In this document: in pieces, positions 1 through 9,150 of the stretch
Layout of the letters: every line of letters begins with the position of its first letter
Position numbering within the stretch: position 1 is the stretch's first letter
Assembly (NCBI GenBank): GCA_963763755.1
Contig: CAVXQE010000010.1
Coordinates: 346,912-410,911 of the forward strand
Length of the DNA stretch: 64,000 nucleotides
Direction of reading: 5' to 3'
Source: Gaiellasilicea sp963763755
GTDB taxonomy: Bacteria > Actinomycetota > Thermoleophilia > Gaiellales > Gaiellaceae
The notes under the pieces: generated by a model
Seen by the model: only the letters and a program-made list of their open reading frames with translations
Database searches by the model: none
Told to the model about the DNA's origin: nothing
Program-made: the position numbers and the translations under genes

Positions 1-1015
1 CTCAGCTTCGTTCTGCTCCCCCAGGAATAGACCCAGTCGTGTCCTAGTGGGCGAGGTGAGTTACGTCGATGCTTCCAGCGATGCTTCGTTTCAAGCTCAT
101 GTCCCGCCTCGGTCTAGCAGAGCCCCTCATTCGGCTCGCCCGCTCGGTCGAGCGCTCAAATCGCCGCGCCGCGAGCAAGCAGGTCGTGAGCAACAGCGAT
201 CTCGTCGCGCGACCTTCCGGCGACGTAATCGCCCTCCCGGACTAGCGGTCTCGAGGTCATCCTCGAGGTCGACGAGCCCCCTTCTGGAATCACTCCTAGC
301 GCCTGGGGGCATCACTGCCACTGGTCGCCCTGAGGTATCCCTTGTCACGTCGTGGTGAGACGATCGTGCGAACCGTTGCAAGCCGACCCGGAGGAGCGTA
401 CGCTCCCGACGAGCTCAGACGTGGCGTGACCGACGATGGCGTTGGTGAGGGCCGACGGCACCGGTACGTCCCTGCGGCTCAGGGTGTCGGCCGGCGGCCA
501 GACCGGCACCCTGCCGAAAATCTCCCAAGTGAGCTAGGGTGGCGTCACTGGCCCTGCGGCCAGAACCCCGGCCGAAAGCCCGCAATCTCCCGACGCGCTG
601 TGGCGCACGAGACGCAGGAGCCTAGGCGAACAGGATTCGACTTGCAGGGCCAGCTTTCGCTGTGCCGAGCGGTCAGAGTTGTTCGGAGACGGCACCAGGA
701 ACTGCCCACCGGCGTTGTAGTCGAGCGGGACGCGCCCCGAGGAGTACGGCCCTCCTCGAACACGATCGTCGACCACCGAGTGCCCACGGGCGTGGGCGCC
801 TCGGGGCGGCAGGTCGCTGGGCGCGCCCGCACACTCAGGGTACTACCGTGCGCCGTCCGGCCTGCCGTCGCGTTCCGCGGTCGCCGTTGAGGCGGTTGCG
901 AGTTCGGGGGAAGAAATAGGCGAGCCCCATCGTCGTGAAGTCAGCAGACGAAGGGGACACGTTGGAGAGCACTACGGCACTAGGCACAGTTCGTGACATG
1001 CGGTCCTTTCACTAG
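1..1015. other. No convincing gene; low-coding stretch
   Basis: Several open frames run through this kilobase on both strands. Their conceptual proteins are arginine- and serine-rich, low in hydrophobic residues, and show no domain I recognise, as expected for non-coding frames of GC-rich DNA. A segment around 720-790 is related to the opposite strand of about 1880-1960, described separately. It may be decayed accessory DNA or intergenic sequence beside the gene at 1016. No tRNA, insertion-sequence terminal repeat or rRNA is visible. Confidence 0.4.
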
Positions 1016-1810
1016 ATGGAGGAGTCGCTTCCAGCCGCTGCCGTGCCTGATGAGAACGCCGCGCACGAAGAGACTGCCCTGGGAGAGGACCAGCTAGCGC
1101 GCGAGCACAAGCGCTCTCGTGTGCCGAGCTCGGTGCTCCTCACACTGCTCGTGGCTCTGCTGTCGGTGTGGGTGGCTCCAGCGTTCGCCAGACAGTGGGA
1201 TGAGCGTCAGAAGGCCCGCGAACTACAGGCTGCCCTCGCTCAGGACGTCGCTGTATCGACTACCGCCGCGATCGGCGACGGATTGGCTGCGCTCACCGGG
1301 GCGGCGTCGCTCGACCCGACGGCGGCAGCGAAGGAGTGGGATACGGCGCGGGCACGGCTTGAAGCAGAGCTTCGCGTGTACTACCCGGAGGACGCCGTAA
1401 TTCAGGACTGGTATCTGGCGTCGATGGACATCGCGGATCTCCAGCGCATGGCTCCTGAAGTTCGCGGGGTCTTCGAGGCGGCGTACGGTCAGCCGCGGGA
1501 CATTTCGCAGGACATTTACCAAGGTGCGCTCGCGCGCCAATATCTGATCGACCTCTTTTACGAGAAGCCGGCCTCGCGTAGCGACACGTTGCCGCCCGGA
1601 ACGCGGGAGCGCGCCAAGAAGCGTGGCGACGACTATGCGAGGTGGGTGTTCGATGCTCGTGAGAGCCAGGATCCCGTGCGTTTCCTCGCGAAGTTGCTGC
1701 GCAGGATGTTTGCGCAGAGAGTTGACACGACCCTGGCCCACATCCTGAAGACAACGCCGGAGGGCTTCAGCACCACTCGCCGCGACCTGCTTCGCGACCT
1801 GCTCCCATAG
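1016..1810 (+). CDS. Membrane-anchored protein of unknown function
   Basis: A 264-residue protein. A charged, acidic N-terminal segment of about 35 residues is followed by one hydrophobic helix at about residues 38-58. The rest is a largely helical, charged domain with several tryptophan and tyrosine positions (about residues 110-250). This pattern fits a type II membrane protein with its main domain outside the cytoplasm. I do not recognise the family. The ATG is preceded by no clear Shine-Dalgarno sequence. Base use is somewhat less GC-biased than in downstream genes and no neighbour is functionally linked, so this may be accessory DNA. The intact 264-codon frame with a proper membrane segment argues that it is real. 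Confidence 0.7.
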   Translation: MEESLPAAAVPDENAAHEETALGEDQLAREHKRSRVPSSVLLTLLVALLSVWVAPAFARQWDERQKARELQAALAQDVAVSTTAAIGDGLAALTGAASLDPTAAAKEWDTARARLEAELRVYYPEDAVIQDWYLASMDIADLQRMAPEVRGVFEAAYGQPRDISQDIYQGALARQYLIDLFYEKPASRSDTLPPGTRERAKKRGDDYARWVFDARESQDPVRFLAKLLRRMFAQRVDTTLAHILKTTPEGFSTTRRDLLRDLLP

Positions 1811-2259
1811 GACGACGTTCCAGGCGAGTTGTAGAGAGTTAGGTGGGGCGCGCCCAGCGACCCCTTGTGTCCCGAGCAGAACAGACCCCCTGACTGCTCG
1901 TGGACGACGATCGTTTTTCGAGGATCGGTCGCCCTTCCGTCCTCGGGGCGCGCCCACGCCAAGAGAACGGGCGAGCAGGCTCCTGAGGTACGCGGTTCGC
2001 GGCGCAACAGCATCCGGCGTCTTCGAGGACGCGCCGTCTGCCCGGCACGACATTCAACTGGACAGCTCGCCGCGCACCGTAGGTAACCGACCGCGCGCTG
2101 CGATTGGCATTTGGGAAAATGGGTAACTTCCGCGATGTCGCGCGTCGAAGCCGTCGGCGCAGCGTGAGTCGACCGCCCTCAGCAAACAGGTCGGGCTGCA
2201 TGGCCGGTAGAGACCATCTGCCGAGCGGATGTGCCCTCGCTGGGGATGAAAGGTCGACA
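1811..2259. other. Intergenic region with diverged inverted-repeat copy
   Basis: No supportable gene is visible in these 449 bases. The minus strand of about 1880-1960 shares ordered words (13, 8 and 10 bases) with the plus strand of about 730-775. The 3' end carries the ribosome-binding site of the next gene, GAAAGG at 2248-2253. Confidence 0.4.
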
Positions 2260-2643
2260 TTGAAGCCGGACGTGATCGAGCGAAACGCAGTGACACAGAA
2301 CCGCTACCGCGAGATAAACGAGCACCTGGCGCACCTGTACAAGCAGTTTCTAGACACCGCTGAGGGAGACAAGACCATTGAGCTGTTCGATCTCTTCTGC
2401 GAGTGCGGACAGCAGCCTTTCTGCGGCGAACGCGTCAAGGTCAGTCCGGTGACGTACGAGCGCGTCCGAGCCGAGTCGACGACGTTCATCCTCTCGCCCG
2501 GACACGGCATCGCCGCCGTCGAGGAGATGATCGAGCGGGGCGAAGGCTTCCTGATCGCACGCAACCTGGGCCGAGCGGCCGCGATCGCACGCGCGGCCGA
2601 TCCCCGGAGGCTAAGCGGAAGGCGGAACCGACTGGTGTTCTAG
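2260..2643 (+). CDS. Small conserved protein with FLCEC-type motif (divergent copy)
   Basis: A protein of 127 residues read from TTG 2260, six bases after GAAAGG (2248-2253). A longer in-frame ATG at 2104 would add an arginine-rich, non-homologous leader, so the TTG is preferred; GTG 2272 is another option. The body has the pattern VTQNRYREINE, then a cysteine-containing DLFCECG segment with further cysteine in the next ten residues, and a later SPGHGI-AAVEEMIER segment. From memory this matches a small family of about 90-130 residues common in Solirubrobacterales-type actinobacteria (typical form: N-R-x-REVNE ... FLCEC ... PGHE ... VVER). Its function is unknown; the cysteines suggest metal or redox chemistry. 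The C-terminal 20 residues are arginine-rich and may be out of frame. Confidence 0.65.
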   Translation: MKPDVIERNAVTQNRYREINEHLAHLYKQFLDTAEGDKTIELFDLFCECGQQPFCGERVKVSPVTYERVRAESTTFILSPGHGIAAVEEMIERGEGFLIARNLGRAAAIARAADPRRLSGRRNRLVF

Positions 2644-2651
2644 AGGCTGCT

Positions 2652-2816
2652 TCACCGGCCTCGCAGCACGACAACCTGTCGCTCGTGCGCGTCGGCGCTG
2701 CCGGCGACCAGGACGGGCTGCGCTGGGGGCCGTTCGTCCGTGGCCACGAGCGCGTGCGTGAAGAGCGCTGTCGTCAGCACCAGCATCGAGACCATCAGCG
2801 CCGCAAGCGTCTGCAT
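2652..2816 (-). CDS. Putative 54-residue single-span membrane protein
   Basis: Read on the minus strand from ATG 2816 to TGA 2652. The first 26 residues form a clean hydrophobic helix (starting MQTLAALMVSMLVLTTALF), followed by a short hydrophilic tail rich in acidic and arginine residues. The layout is that of a small secreted or membrane-tethered peptide. No strong Shine-Dalgarno sequence is present, and its stop lies 9 bases from the stop of the convergent gene at 2643. The codon pattern fits a real gene (third positions almost all G or C, hydrophobic helix in only one frame), but such a short frame can arise by chance. Confidence 0.45.
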   Translation of the reverse strand: MQTLAALMVSMLVLTTALFTHALVATDERPPAQPVLVAGSADAHERQVVVLRGR

Positions 2817-2910
2817 CCCACAGTGCAACGCAGGTTGACGCCACGGCGGTGCGGGTCAGCCGAACTCCTCGATCGACGCTACTTCCGCGGATCGACTGCC
2901 TGACGGGCGG

Positions 2911-2916
2911 TACGGT
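2911..2916 (+). promoter_or_regulatory. Candidate -10 box TACGGT, leaderless start
   Basis: TACGGT ends six bases before the ATG at 2923 and no Shine-Dalgarno sequence lies between. This is the same arrangement as at many other operon heads in the window. Confidence 0.5.
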
Positions 2917-2922
2917 CTCGGC

Positions 2923-4454
2923 ATGACTCCGGCTTGCGATCGCCGGCGTGGCCGTGCTCGGCGTCCTGGCCGAAGCCGGATCCGGCCCGCGCCGAGCCCG
3001 TCGCCGTTCTCGTCGTCCCGGCGCAGGAGGTGTGGGCGCAGGCAGACCGCGGTGCCGTCGGGCTCTTCGTGCCCGGAGCGGGGGCGACCGTGACCCATGA
3101 GCAGGCGCTGAAGTCGCTCGTCACCGGCCGGAGTGTCTCCGGCCTCGCCGGCAGAGCAGGACCGCGAACCGCTGATCGAGATTGCGACCCGGCCCGCCCC
3201 GCTCACGATCTACGTCGCGCTGCCGCCGGCAGGCCCTCACCACAACGTCACCCGGTATCCGGTCGCAATCGTGGGAGGGGGCTTCCACGGGATCCTGGAC
3301 TCGCCCTCGACCCGGCTGCCGGGACTCGTCTCGATCGCCGATGTGGCGCCGACCGCGGTCGACCTCGAGCGCGGCACGAAGCCGGTGCTCGGCTTCCGAG
3401 CGGGAACCGCGGCCTCGCTGCGCGAGCTCGATCAGCGACTGACCCGAGCACACGACTCCCGCGCGGCCGCAACGGCCGGCCTCGCCGTGCTGCTGGCCTG
3501 CCTCACAGCCGCCGCGTTGGCGACGCGCTCTCGCCGGATCGCCCGCACCGCGCTGCTCGCCGCCCCAGGGGCGATCTCGATCGCGCTCCTACTCTCCGCT
3601 GCCGCCATCCGATCGCCGTTCGCAGTCGGTCTCGTCGTCGCGGCGGGAGGCGGCTGCCTTGGCCTTCGTGGCCGGCCGGCGGGAAGGCGCTCTTCGCCCC
3701 TGCGGTCGCGCTCTTCCTCGCGGGCTTCCTGGTCGTGCTCGCGGTGTTCCCGGAGACGAACGCGCTCAGCGCGATCGGACCACACCCCGACGGAGGTGTT
3801 CGCTTCTTCGGCGTCACCAACCAGGTGGAGACGCTCCTCCTCGCGCCGGTGCTGGCTGCGGCTGCGACCTCGCGGCGCTGGCTCGTGGCCATCGGGCTAC
3901 TCGCGCTCGTCGCGCTCGGCTGGAGCCGTGCCGGTGCCGACGGGGGTGGCGTCCTCGTGCTGCTCGCCGGGCTGGGTGCGCTCGTCGTGCAAGACGGGCT
4001 CCGACGCATCTCCGTCGTCCGCGTCGCCCTCGTGGGAGCCGCGGTACTCGGGCTCGCGCTTCTCCTGGTCGCGCTCGACGCCGGCCTCGGCGGCTCGAGT
4101 CACGTGACGACCGCAGTCGGCGACGGGCCTGCCAGCCTTGCGGATGACCTGGGACGGCGACTCGATGTGACGTGGGCGGGAGCCACCGCGTCGTGGCACT
4201 CGGCTCTCCTCTGCGCGCTCGGGCTCGCCGCGCTCGTCGCGATCGCGGTGCGCCGGCCCCGGCACCGCGTGACGACTGCGTTCCTCGTTGCCCTCGCGGT
4301 GTCGCTCGTCGTCAACGACTCGCCCGTGGACGAGCTCGCGTGGGGCTCGCTCGGAGCGGCGGCGCTGCTCGCCTGGGAGAGCGCGGCTAGTGCGCGCAGG
4401 TCGTGGTCGACCGTCCCGCAAGCGTCGCCAGCGCCCTCCCGGCTTTCAGCGTGA
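2923..4454 (+). CDS. Polytopic membrane protein with extracytoplasmic N-terminal domain (frameshifted)
   Basis: The protein can only be read by joining frames, with apparent single-base indels near 2935, 2985, 3150 and 3665. The composite (about 510 residues) begins with a signal helix (IAGVAVLGVLAEAGS). An extracytoplasmic domain of about 150 residues follows, containing VAVLVVPAQEVW and a RYPVAIVGGGFHG-like segment followed by PGLVSIADVAPT. It ends in roughly ten membrane helices (about 3470-4400). The N-terminal domain faintly recalls the alkaline-phosphatase/sulfatase fold seen in other actinobacterial membrane proteins, but I see no metal-binding set, so no function is assigned. ATG 2923 is chosen because a TANNNT box ends six bases upstream. 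The 3' end overlaps the convergent next gene by 68 bases, which may reflect one more indel near the C-terminus. Confidence 0.65.
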
Positions 4455-6032
4455 AGCGCATCGTCACGGTGCCTGGCCCGGGCGCGTCCAGCACCGTCAT
4501 CCCGGCCTCGTCGCGTTCGAGGCAGCCCCGGGACACCTTCCAGTAGGGCGACCAGCTCGTTGCGATCCGGTAGCGGCCCGCTGCGGACACGGTGAACGTC
4601 AGGCGAGAGTGGTCGAACGTGAGGACGTCGGTGTCGCCCGGGCCGGTGACGAGCTTCCGTGGCGACGGGCACGGCGTAGACCGTCGTGTGAGCCGACCGG
4701 AAGACCTGCCTGAGCCCGGTGCGCCCACTTCGCAGCAACGCGGCCTCAGCCGCCGAGCTGTAGTCGAGGGGTGCGTCCGGAAGAACGACATAGCGAACGG
4801 CCATCTGACGCAGCCAGCGAGTCCACACGCGTGCGCCCAGCTCGTCGTCGTTGTAGAGAACCTCGTTGCGAGGGAAGTCCTCCTGCCGGAACCAGCCGCG
4901 GGTGATCGGGATTCCGGCGGCCGGTAGGTACGCCGCGGCCCAGTGCCCCGTCGTGTCCACCGCCTCGACCCGGTACGACGGGTCGAGGTGCTCGTCGAGG
5001 AAGCCGATCGCGGGCGCCCAGTAGGCCTCCTGCGACGGCCGGATCGGACAGGCCCTTCGCGTAGCTCGCCGCGAGCGGGGAGACGTTCCACGAGAGCGCC
5101 AGCAGGAAGGCGACCGTGGCGAGCGGGAGCGGCCGCCACCGCCGCAGCGAGAGCGTCAGGATCGCGAGTGGGACGGCGGCGAAACGAAGTCGCGCGACGT
5201 TCTCGCCGAGACTGGACGGGATCAGGAACGCGGTCACGCAGACCGGGAGATAGAGGACGTACAGCCACCGCAGCACCCGCGCTTCCTGCACCCGCCACGT
5301 GAAGATGATGCCGAGGACGCAGAACACGCACACCGCGGCCAGCTCCTCGATCGAGAAGGGGAAGCGGCCGCCGGTCGGGAAGACCCGCCAGAGGACGACC
5401 CAGACCGTCGCGAGCGCTGCCACGGTGACTACGGGGAGGGTGAGATCGACTCGGGCCGGGAGGCGCGCGAGACCGATCGCTGCCAGCAGCAGCACGAGCA
5501 GCGCGAACGCAAGTGGGCTGGCCGCGAAGCAGAGGACGGTCAGCACGGCGAAGCGGAGGCGGGCGCGAGACTGGAGCGCCCACAGGGCCAGCAGCGCAAA
5601 GGTTGCGCCGAGCGCGAACGGATACGCGCCGGAGAGAACGACGCCCGCCCAGACGATGGCAAACGACCGGCTCGACCAGCGGGCGGCCGGACCCCATTCG
5701 CGCGCCGCGATCACCGTGAAGGCGAGCGCAGCGGTGGCGATGCTGAGCACCGCCAGCAACTGGATACCCAGGAGCGATGCGGCCGGGTAGTACAGGAGGC
5801 TGTACGTGACGAAGCTGTAGCGGCCCTCGTACCAGAAGTTGTTCCAGAGCTGAAAGCCGTGGTCGCGGAAGAGCCCGCTCTGGTAGACGTGCGCAGCCAG
5901 GTCGCTTCCGGGCGGGCCGAAGACAACGAGCATCGACGCCACGACTGCGGCGAGCCCGAAGGCGAGAAGCGCCTCCGCCGCGAGCGGCGTGAGAACTCTT
6001 CGGGGCGGCGGTTCCACGGGCCCTATCTTCAC
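4387..6032 (-). CDS. PTPS-related / GT-C-like polytopic membrane protein (frameshifted)
   Basis: A composite of about 548 residues joined across apparent indels near 5030 and 4665. It starts with a short proline-rich cytoplasmic tail, then a first helix and a large first loop with SDLAAHVYQ and WNNFWYEGRY. Eight to ten further helices follow, then a soluble C-terminal domain ending in beta-rich sequence (about 4390-5000). Many membrane helices with an acidic first extracytoplasmic loop resemble the 6-pyruvoyl-tetrahydropterin-synthase-related membrane family and GT-C glycosyltransferases. The donor would be a polyprenol-linked sugar, but no activity can be proved from sequence. GTG 6032 is the only sensible start before the first helix. 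The gene is divergent from the glycoside hydrolase at 6099, which could suggest an envelope or polysaccharide role. Confidence 0.65.
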
Positions 6033-6085
6033 ATGCGCGGCCCGTCCTGCACGCCAGGGGCTTTCCAATTGTCGCTCGAGCGGTC

Positions 6086-6091
6086 TAGGGT
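6086..6091 (+). promoter_or_regulatory. Candidate -10 box TAGGGT or overlapping AGGG ribosome site
   Basis: TAGGGT ends seven bases before GTG 6099. The same bases can be read as an AGGG Shine-Dalgarno at normal spacing, so either a leaderless or a short-leader start is possible. Confidence 0.35.
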
Positions 6092-6098
6092 GATCCCA

Positions 6099-7566
6099 GT
6101 GCGAGCTCTCGGCCTTCTCCTCTGTGCCGTCTGCCTCGCCTGCGCAAGCACCGCCAATGCGGACGCCGGTCTCGATCGGCTCAAAGTCCCCGGCGAGCTT
6201 CGCGTCGTCAGCTACTACCCCGCCGATGCCGGCTGGACTCGCATGTGGGAGCCATGGCGTCCGGAGCGGATCAGCGCCGATCTCCAGCGCCTGCGAGGGC
6301 TGAACGCGAATGCCGTCCGCGTCGTCCTGCCCGCAAACTTCATCGGCTACCCGGTACCCGAAGAGCGGTATCAGGAGCGCCTGCGCGAGTTCGTCGACAT
6401 TGCGGCGCGCAACGGGCTCCGCGTCCAGCTGACGCTCTTCGACTGGTGGGGCTCCTACCGCGACATCGAGGGCTCGAAACAATGGGCCCGCGCCATGCTC
6501 GAGCCGTACGTCGGCGACCCACGGATCGCGTTCGTCGAGCTTCGGAACGAGATCGACACGACCGACCCGGACGCGCTCGCGTGGACTCGTGTGCTGGTTC
6601 CCTGGCTGCGCGACCTGCTCCGGAAACAGACGCCCGTGACCGTGTCGGTCGGCGGGATGAGGCCCGTACGCGACCTGCGGGCTCTGGTTGCTGCGCTGCC
6701 GGCGCGAGCGCGGCCCGACTTCTTCGATGCGCACACGTTCACCGGCGGCGGCGAGCTGGCGGAACAGGTCTTCTCGCGGCTCCGCGATGTCGCTGCGCCG
6801 ACACCGCTGTGGATCGGGGAGCTCGGCTACCCGACGTCGACGGCTCACAGCGGCTACGCGGGTGTCCCGCTGACGGCTTCGGGCCAGGAAGCCGCGCAGG
6901 CGCACTACTTCAAGCTCTGCTTCAGAGCGCTCGCGCGGCTCGGGCTGCCCGCGCCGGGGATCTGGGTCCTCGACGACTTCGCGCCCGACGCCATTCCGCA
7001 ATCGGACCTGTCCGGCCGGGCGGAGGAGTACCGCTTCGGACTCTTCCGCGAGGATGGCTCCGCGAAGCCCGCGGCCGCCGTGGTGCGCCGGCTGTTTGCG
7101 GGAACGGTCGAGACGGGATTCAACGGAGGCTTCGAAGCCGCTGCGGCTGCGGAGGACGGGACCTCGGTGCCCACGATCTGGGGCTCGACGGGCGAGCTCC
7201 GGCTCGTTCGCGACACGACGCTGGCGCGATCAGGCACCGCGTCCGCCCGGATCGTCGGCCGCTCCGGAGGGAGTGGGACATTCCTCGTCACTCCGGTCAC
7301 AGCTCCGGTGGAGAGTGGGCGCGCGGAGCTGTCGGCGTGGGTTCGCGGCAACGGAGCGGCGCTTCGCGTGGCGATCGTCTGGTTCGACGTTCAGGGAACG
7401 CCGGGTCGGGCAGAGGTGGACGTCGGTGCGGGTAGGGCCTCGCTGGCGCAGAGCCGCGGTCGTCGCCAAGCCGCCGAAGGGAGCCGCATTCGCCCGGATC
7501 GTCCTTGGCGCACACGCACTGAAAGGCTCCGTCTGGGTCGACGACGTCTCGTTCGGCTGGCGCTAG
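6099..7566 (+). CDS. Secreted clan-A glycoside hydrolase (GH5-like) with C-terminal binding domain
   Basis: About 488 residues. A signal peptide (about residues 1-22, ending near ANAD) is followed by a TIM-barrel glycosidase (about 25-345). Two carboxylates sit in clan-A contexts: FVELRNEID near the end of strand 4 (acid/base) and LWIGELGYP on strand 7 (nucleophile). The C-terminal 130 residues form a beta-rich module resembling carbohydrate-binding domains, ending WVDDVSFGW. The reading frame breaks near 7430 by one base, and the end comes from the neighbouring frame. Substrate is unknown; cellulase-like enzymes acting on beta-glucans or mannans are the usual members. Start: GTG 6099 gives a normal signal peptide; GTG 6090 is an alternative. 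Its stop shares the CTAG at 7563-7566 with the convergent next gene. Confidence 0.8.
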
Positions 7567-8573
7567 CGCGCGACGACGTCGGCGCTGCAGCTGGAGACGA
7601 GCGCGTCGAAGACATCGCCCGGCGCGACGCCCCGCAGCGAGTGATGCGTCAGGTCGACTTCGATGTCGGGCCACGACTCGAGCCCCAGCGAGCGACCGCC
7701 TTCGTCGGCCCCGAAGCAGAGCAGCCGCTCGGTCGAGAAGACGCCGCGGTTGCCGGTCTGGCGCCGCGCGATGCCTTCCACCTCGCGCAGCTCTTCGAGC
7801 GGGTCGATGCGAACGTTCGAGTCGGAGCCGATGCACAACGGAATCCTCCGATGCTCGATCCGCGCCGCCGGGAGGAAGCCGTCCGCGAGGTCGGCCTCGG
7901 TCGTCGGGCAGGCGCAGACCGTCGTGCCGCTCTGCGCCAGCAGATCGAGCTCGGCACCGTCGGCATGCGTCGCGTGCACGACGGTGACGTTCGGCCCGAG
8001 GCAGCCGGTGCGCTCCAGGAGCTCGATCGGCCTGCAGCCGTGCTCGGCGAGGCACTCCTCGATCTCCCGCGGCTGCTCGTCGGCATGGATGTGCAACGGA
8101 AGCCGTTCGGCCTCCGCGTAGCGTCCGAGCTCCTCGAGCCACTCGCGCGGGCAGGCGCGCACGGAGTGGGGGGCAAGGCCGACGCGGATGCCGTCGGCAC
8201 GCAGCGACTCCAGCTGGCGCAGATACTCGGCCGGTGACTCCTGGCGCATGCGCGGCAGTCCGCCGCGGGCATACGCGACGAGCAGGAGGACGATCTCGAG
8301 ACCTGCTTCGCCGGCAGCCTCCACCGCCGCGCGTGCCTCGTCGAGACCGAGGTAGTGGAACTCGCCGACGGCCGTGTATCCGGCCAAACGCATCTCCCGG
8401 TAGGTCTCGGTGTAGAGCGTCCGGACACTGGCCGGCGTCTGCCGCTCGGCCTCCGCCAGCATCAGCTCACGCCAGGCCCAGAAGTCGCCGCCGGCGGCGC
8501 GACCACGCAGCGCGCGCTGGAACGTGTGGCTGTGAGCGTTGACGAATCCGGGCAGCGTGACGGTCTCGGCCAC
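7563..8573 (-). CDS. hutF: Formimidoylglutamate deiminase-like amidohydrolase
   Basis: A metal-dependent amidohydrolase of 336 residues. It has the family's metal ligands in order: NAHSHTF with FQRALRG (residues about 12-24), LHIHADE (about 160), VVHATHAD (about 200) and GSDSNVRIDPLEELR (about 248). The FQRALRG and GSDSNVRID segments are characteristic of HutF, which deiminates N-formimino-L-glutamate in histidine breakdown. It is about 100 residues shorter than typical HutF (around 450), lacking most of the N-terminal beta domain and the usual C-terminal strands, and no other hut gene is nearby. The exact substrate is therefore less certain than the family. GTG 8573 lies six bases after TAGTGT on the minus strand, suggesting a leaderless message divergent from pgsA. 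Confidence 0.75.
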   Translation of the reverse strand: MAETVTLPGFVNAHSHTFQRALRGRAAGGDFWAWRELMLAEAERQTPASVRTLYTETYREMRLAGYTAVGEFHYLGLDEARAAVEAAGEAGLEIVLLLVAYARGGLPRMRQESPAEYLRQLESLRADGIRVGLAPHSVRACPREWLEELGRYAEAERLPLHIHADEQPREIEECLAEHGCRPIELLERTGCLGPNVTVVHATHADGAELDLLAQSGTTVCACPTTEADLADGFLPAARIEHRRIPLCIGSDSNVRIDPLEELREVEGIARRQTGNRGVFSTERLLCFGADEGGRSLGLESWPDIEVDLTHHSLRGVAPGDVFDALVSSCSADVVAR

Positions 8574-8579
8574 GCGGCA

Positions 8580-8585
8580 ACACTA
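8580..8585 (-). promoter_or_regulatory. Candidate -10 box TAGTGT, leaderless hutF-like gene
   Basis: Read on the minus strand, TAGTGT (8585-8580) ends six bases before GTG 8573. It overlaps the oppositely directed TATCCT (8584-8589) of pgsA, so two promoters share a 25-base divergent spacer. Confidence 0.5.
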
Positions 8586-8589
8586 TCCT
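8584..8589 (+). promoter_or_regulatory. Candidate -10 box TATCCT upstream of pgsA
   Basis: TATCCT ends nine bases before ATG 8599 with no Shine-Dalgarno between, consistent with a leaderless or nearly leaderless mRNA. Confidence 0.5.
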
Positions 8590-8598
8590 TGTCGGTGA

Positions 8599-9150
8599 AT
8601 GGCCTCCCGCGCCGTCCCCGCACCGCTCGCGCTCCTGCCGAACGCGCTGACGATACTGCGGCTCGCCCTGATTCCGATCTTCATCGTCGTCTACGTCAGC
8701 GCGGACGACGGCTCGAGCTGGGCCGCCGGCTGGATCTTCCTCGTCGCGGGCGTGACCGACCAGGTCGACGGCTTTCTCGCGCGCCGCTGGCACGTCGAGT
8801 CGCAGTTCGGGAAGCTCGCGGATCCGCTCGCCGACCGGCTGATGATCGACTCCGCGGCGATCCTGCTCTCGCTCGAGGGCAAGCTGCCCTGGGCGGGGAC
8901 GGTGATCATCCTCCTCCGGGACGCGCTCCTCGTCGGCGGCTACCGGTTGCTCATGCCACGCGGCTACGAGCTCAACGTCACGATGCTCGGCAAGGTGGCG
9001 ACCTGGCTGCTCTACCTGTCGGTGGGGATCCTGCTCGTCGTCGGTCAGTCGACCGAGTGGCCGCTCTGGCTCTTCTGGTTCGCGCTGGCGCTCGCGCTCG
9101 CAGCCGCCGCGCAGTACGTGATCAAGGCCAGGCGCGAGGTGGCGGGATGA
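8599..9150 (+). CDS. pgsA: CDP-diacylglycerol--glycerol-3-phosphate 3-phosphatidyltransferase family
   Basis: A 183-residue CDP-alcohol phosphatidyltransferase. The complete catalytic signature D-x2-DG-x2-AR-x8-G-x3-D-x3-D is present in the first cytoplasmic loop (DQVDGFLARR ... GKLADPLADR, about residues 53-79), and about five to six membrane helices surround it. By size and neighbourhood it would make phosphatidylglycerol phosphate from CDP-diacylglycerol, although actinobacterial PgsA homologues can also serve in phosphatidylinositol or cardiolipin synthesis. Its TGA overlaps the ATG of the next gene (ATGA, 9147-9150), implying coupling. In mycobacteria a pgsA homologue also sits a few genes upstream of garA and its MerR neighbour, as here. 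Confidence 0.85.
   Translation: MASRAVPAPLALLPNALTILRLALIPIFIVVYVSADDGSSWAAGWIFLVAGVTDQVDGFLARRWHVESQFGKLADPLADRLMIDSAAILLSLEGKLPWAGTVIILLRDALLVGGYRLLMPRGYELNVTMLGKVATWLLYLSVGILLVVGQSTEWPLWLFWFALALALAAAAQYVIKARREVAG

Noticed and set aside
590..650. Possible tRNA 3' end on the minus strand (GTCGAATCCTG)
   Set aside because: The flanking bases do not form a T-stem and no acceptor stem or CCA end could be paired, so no tRNA is called.
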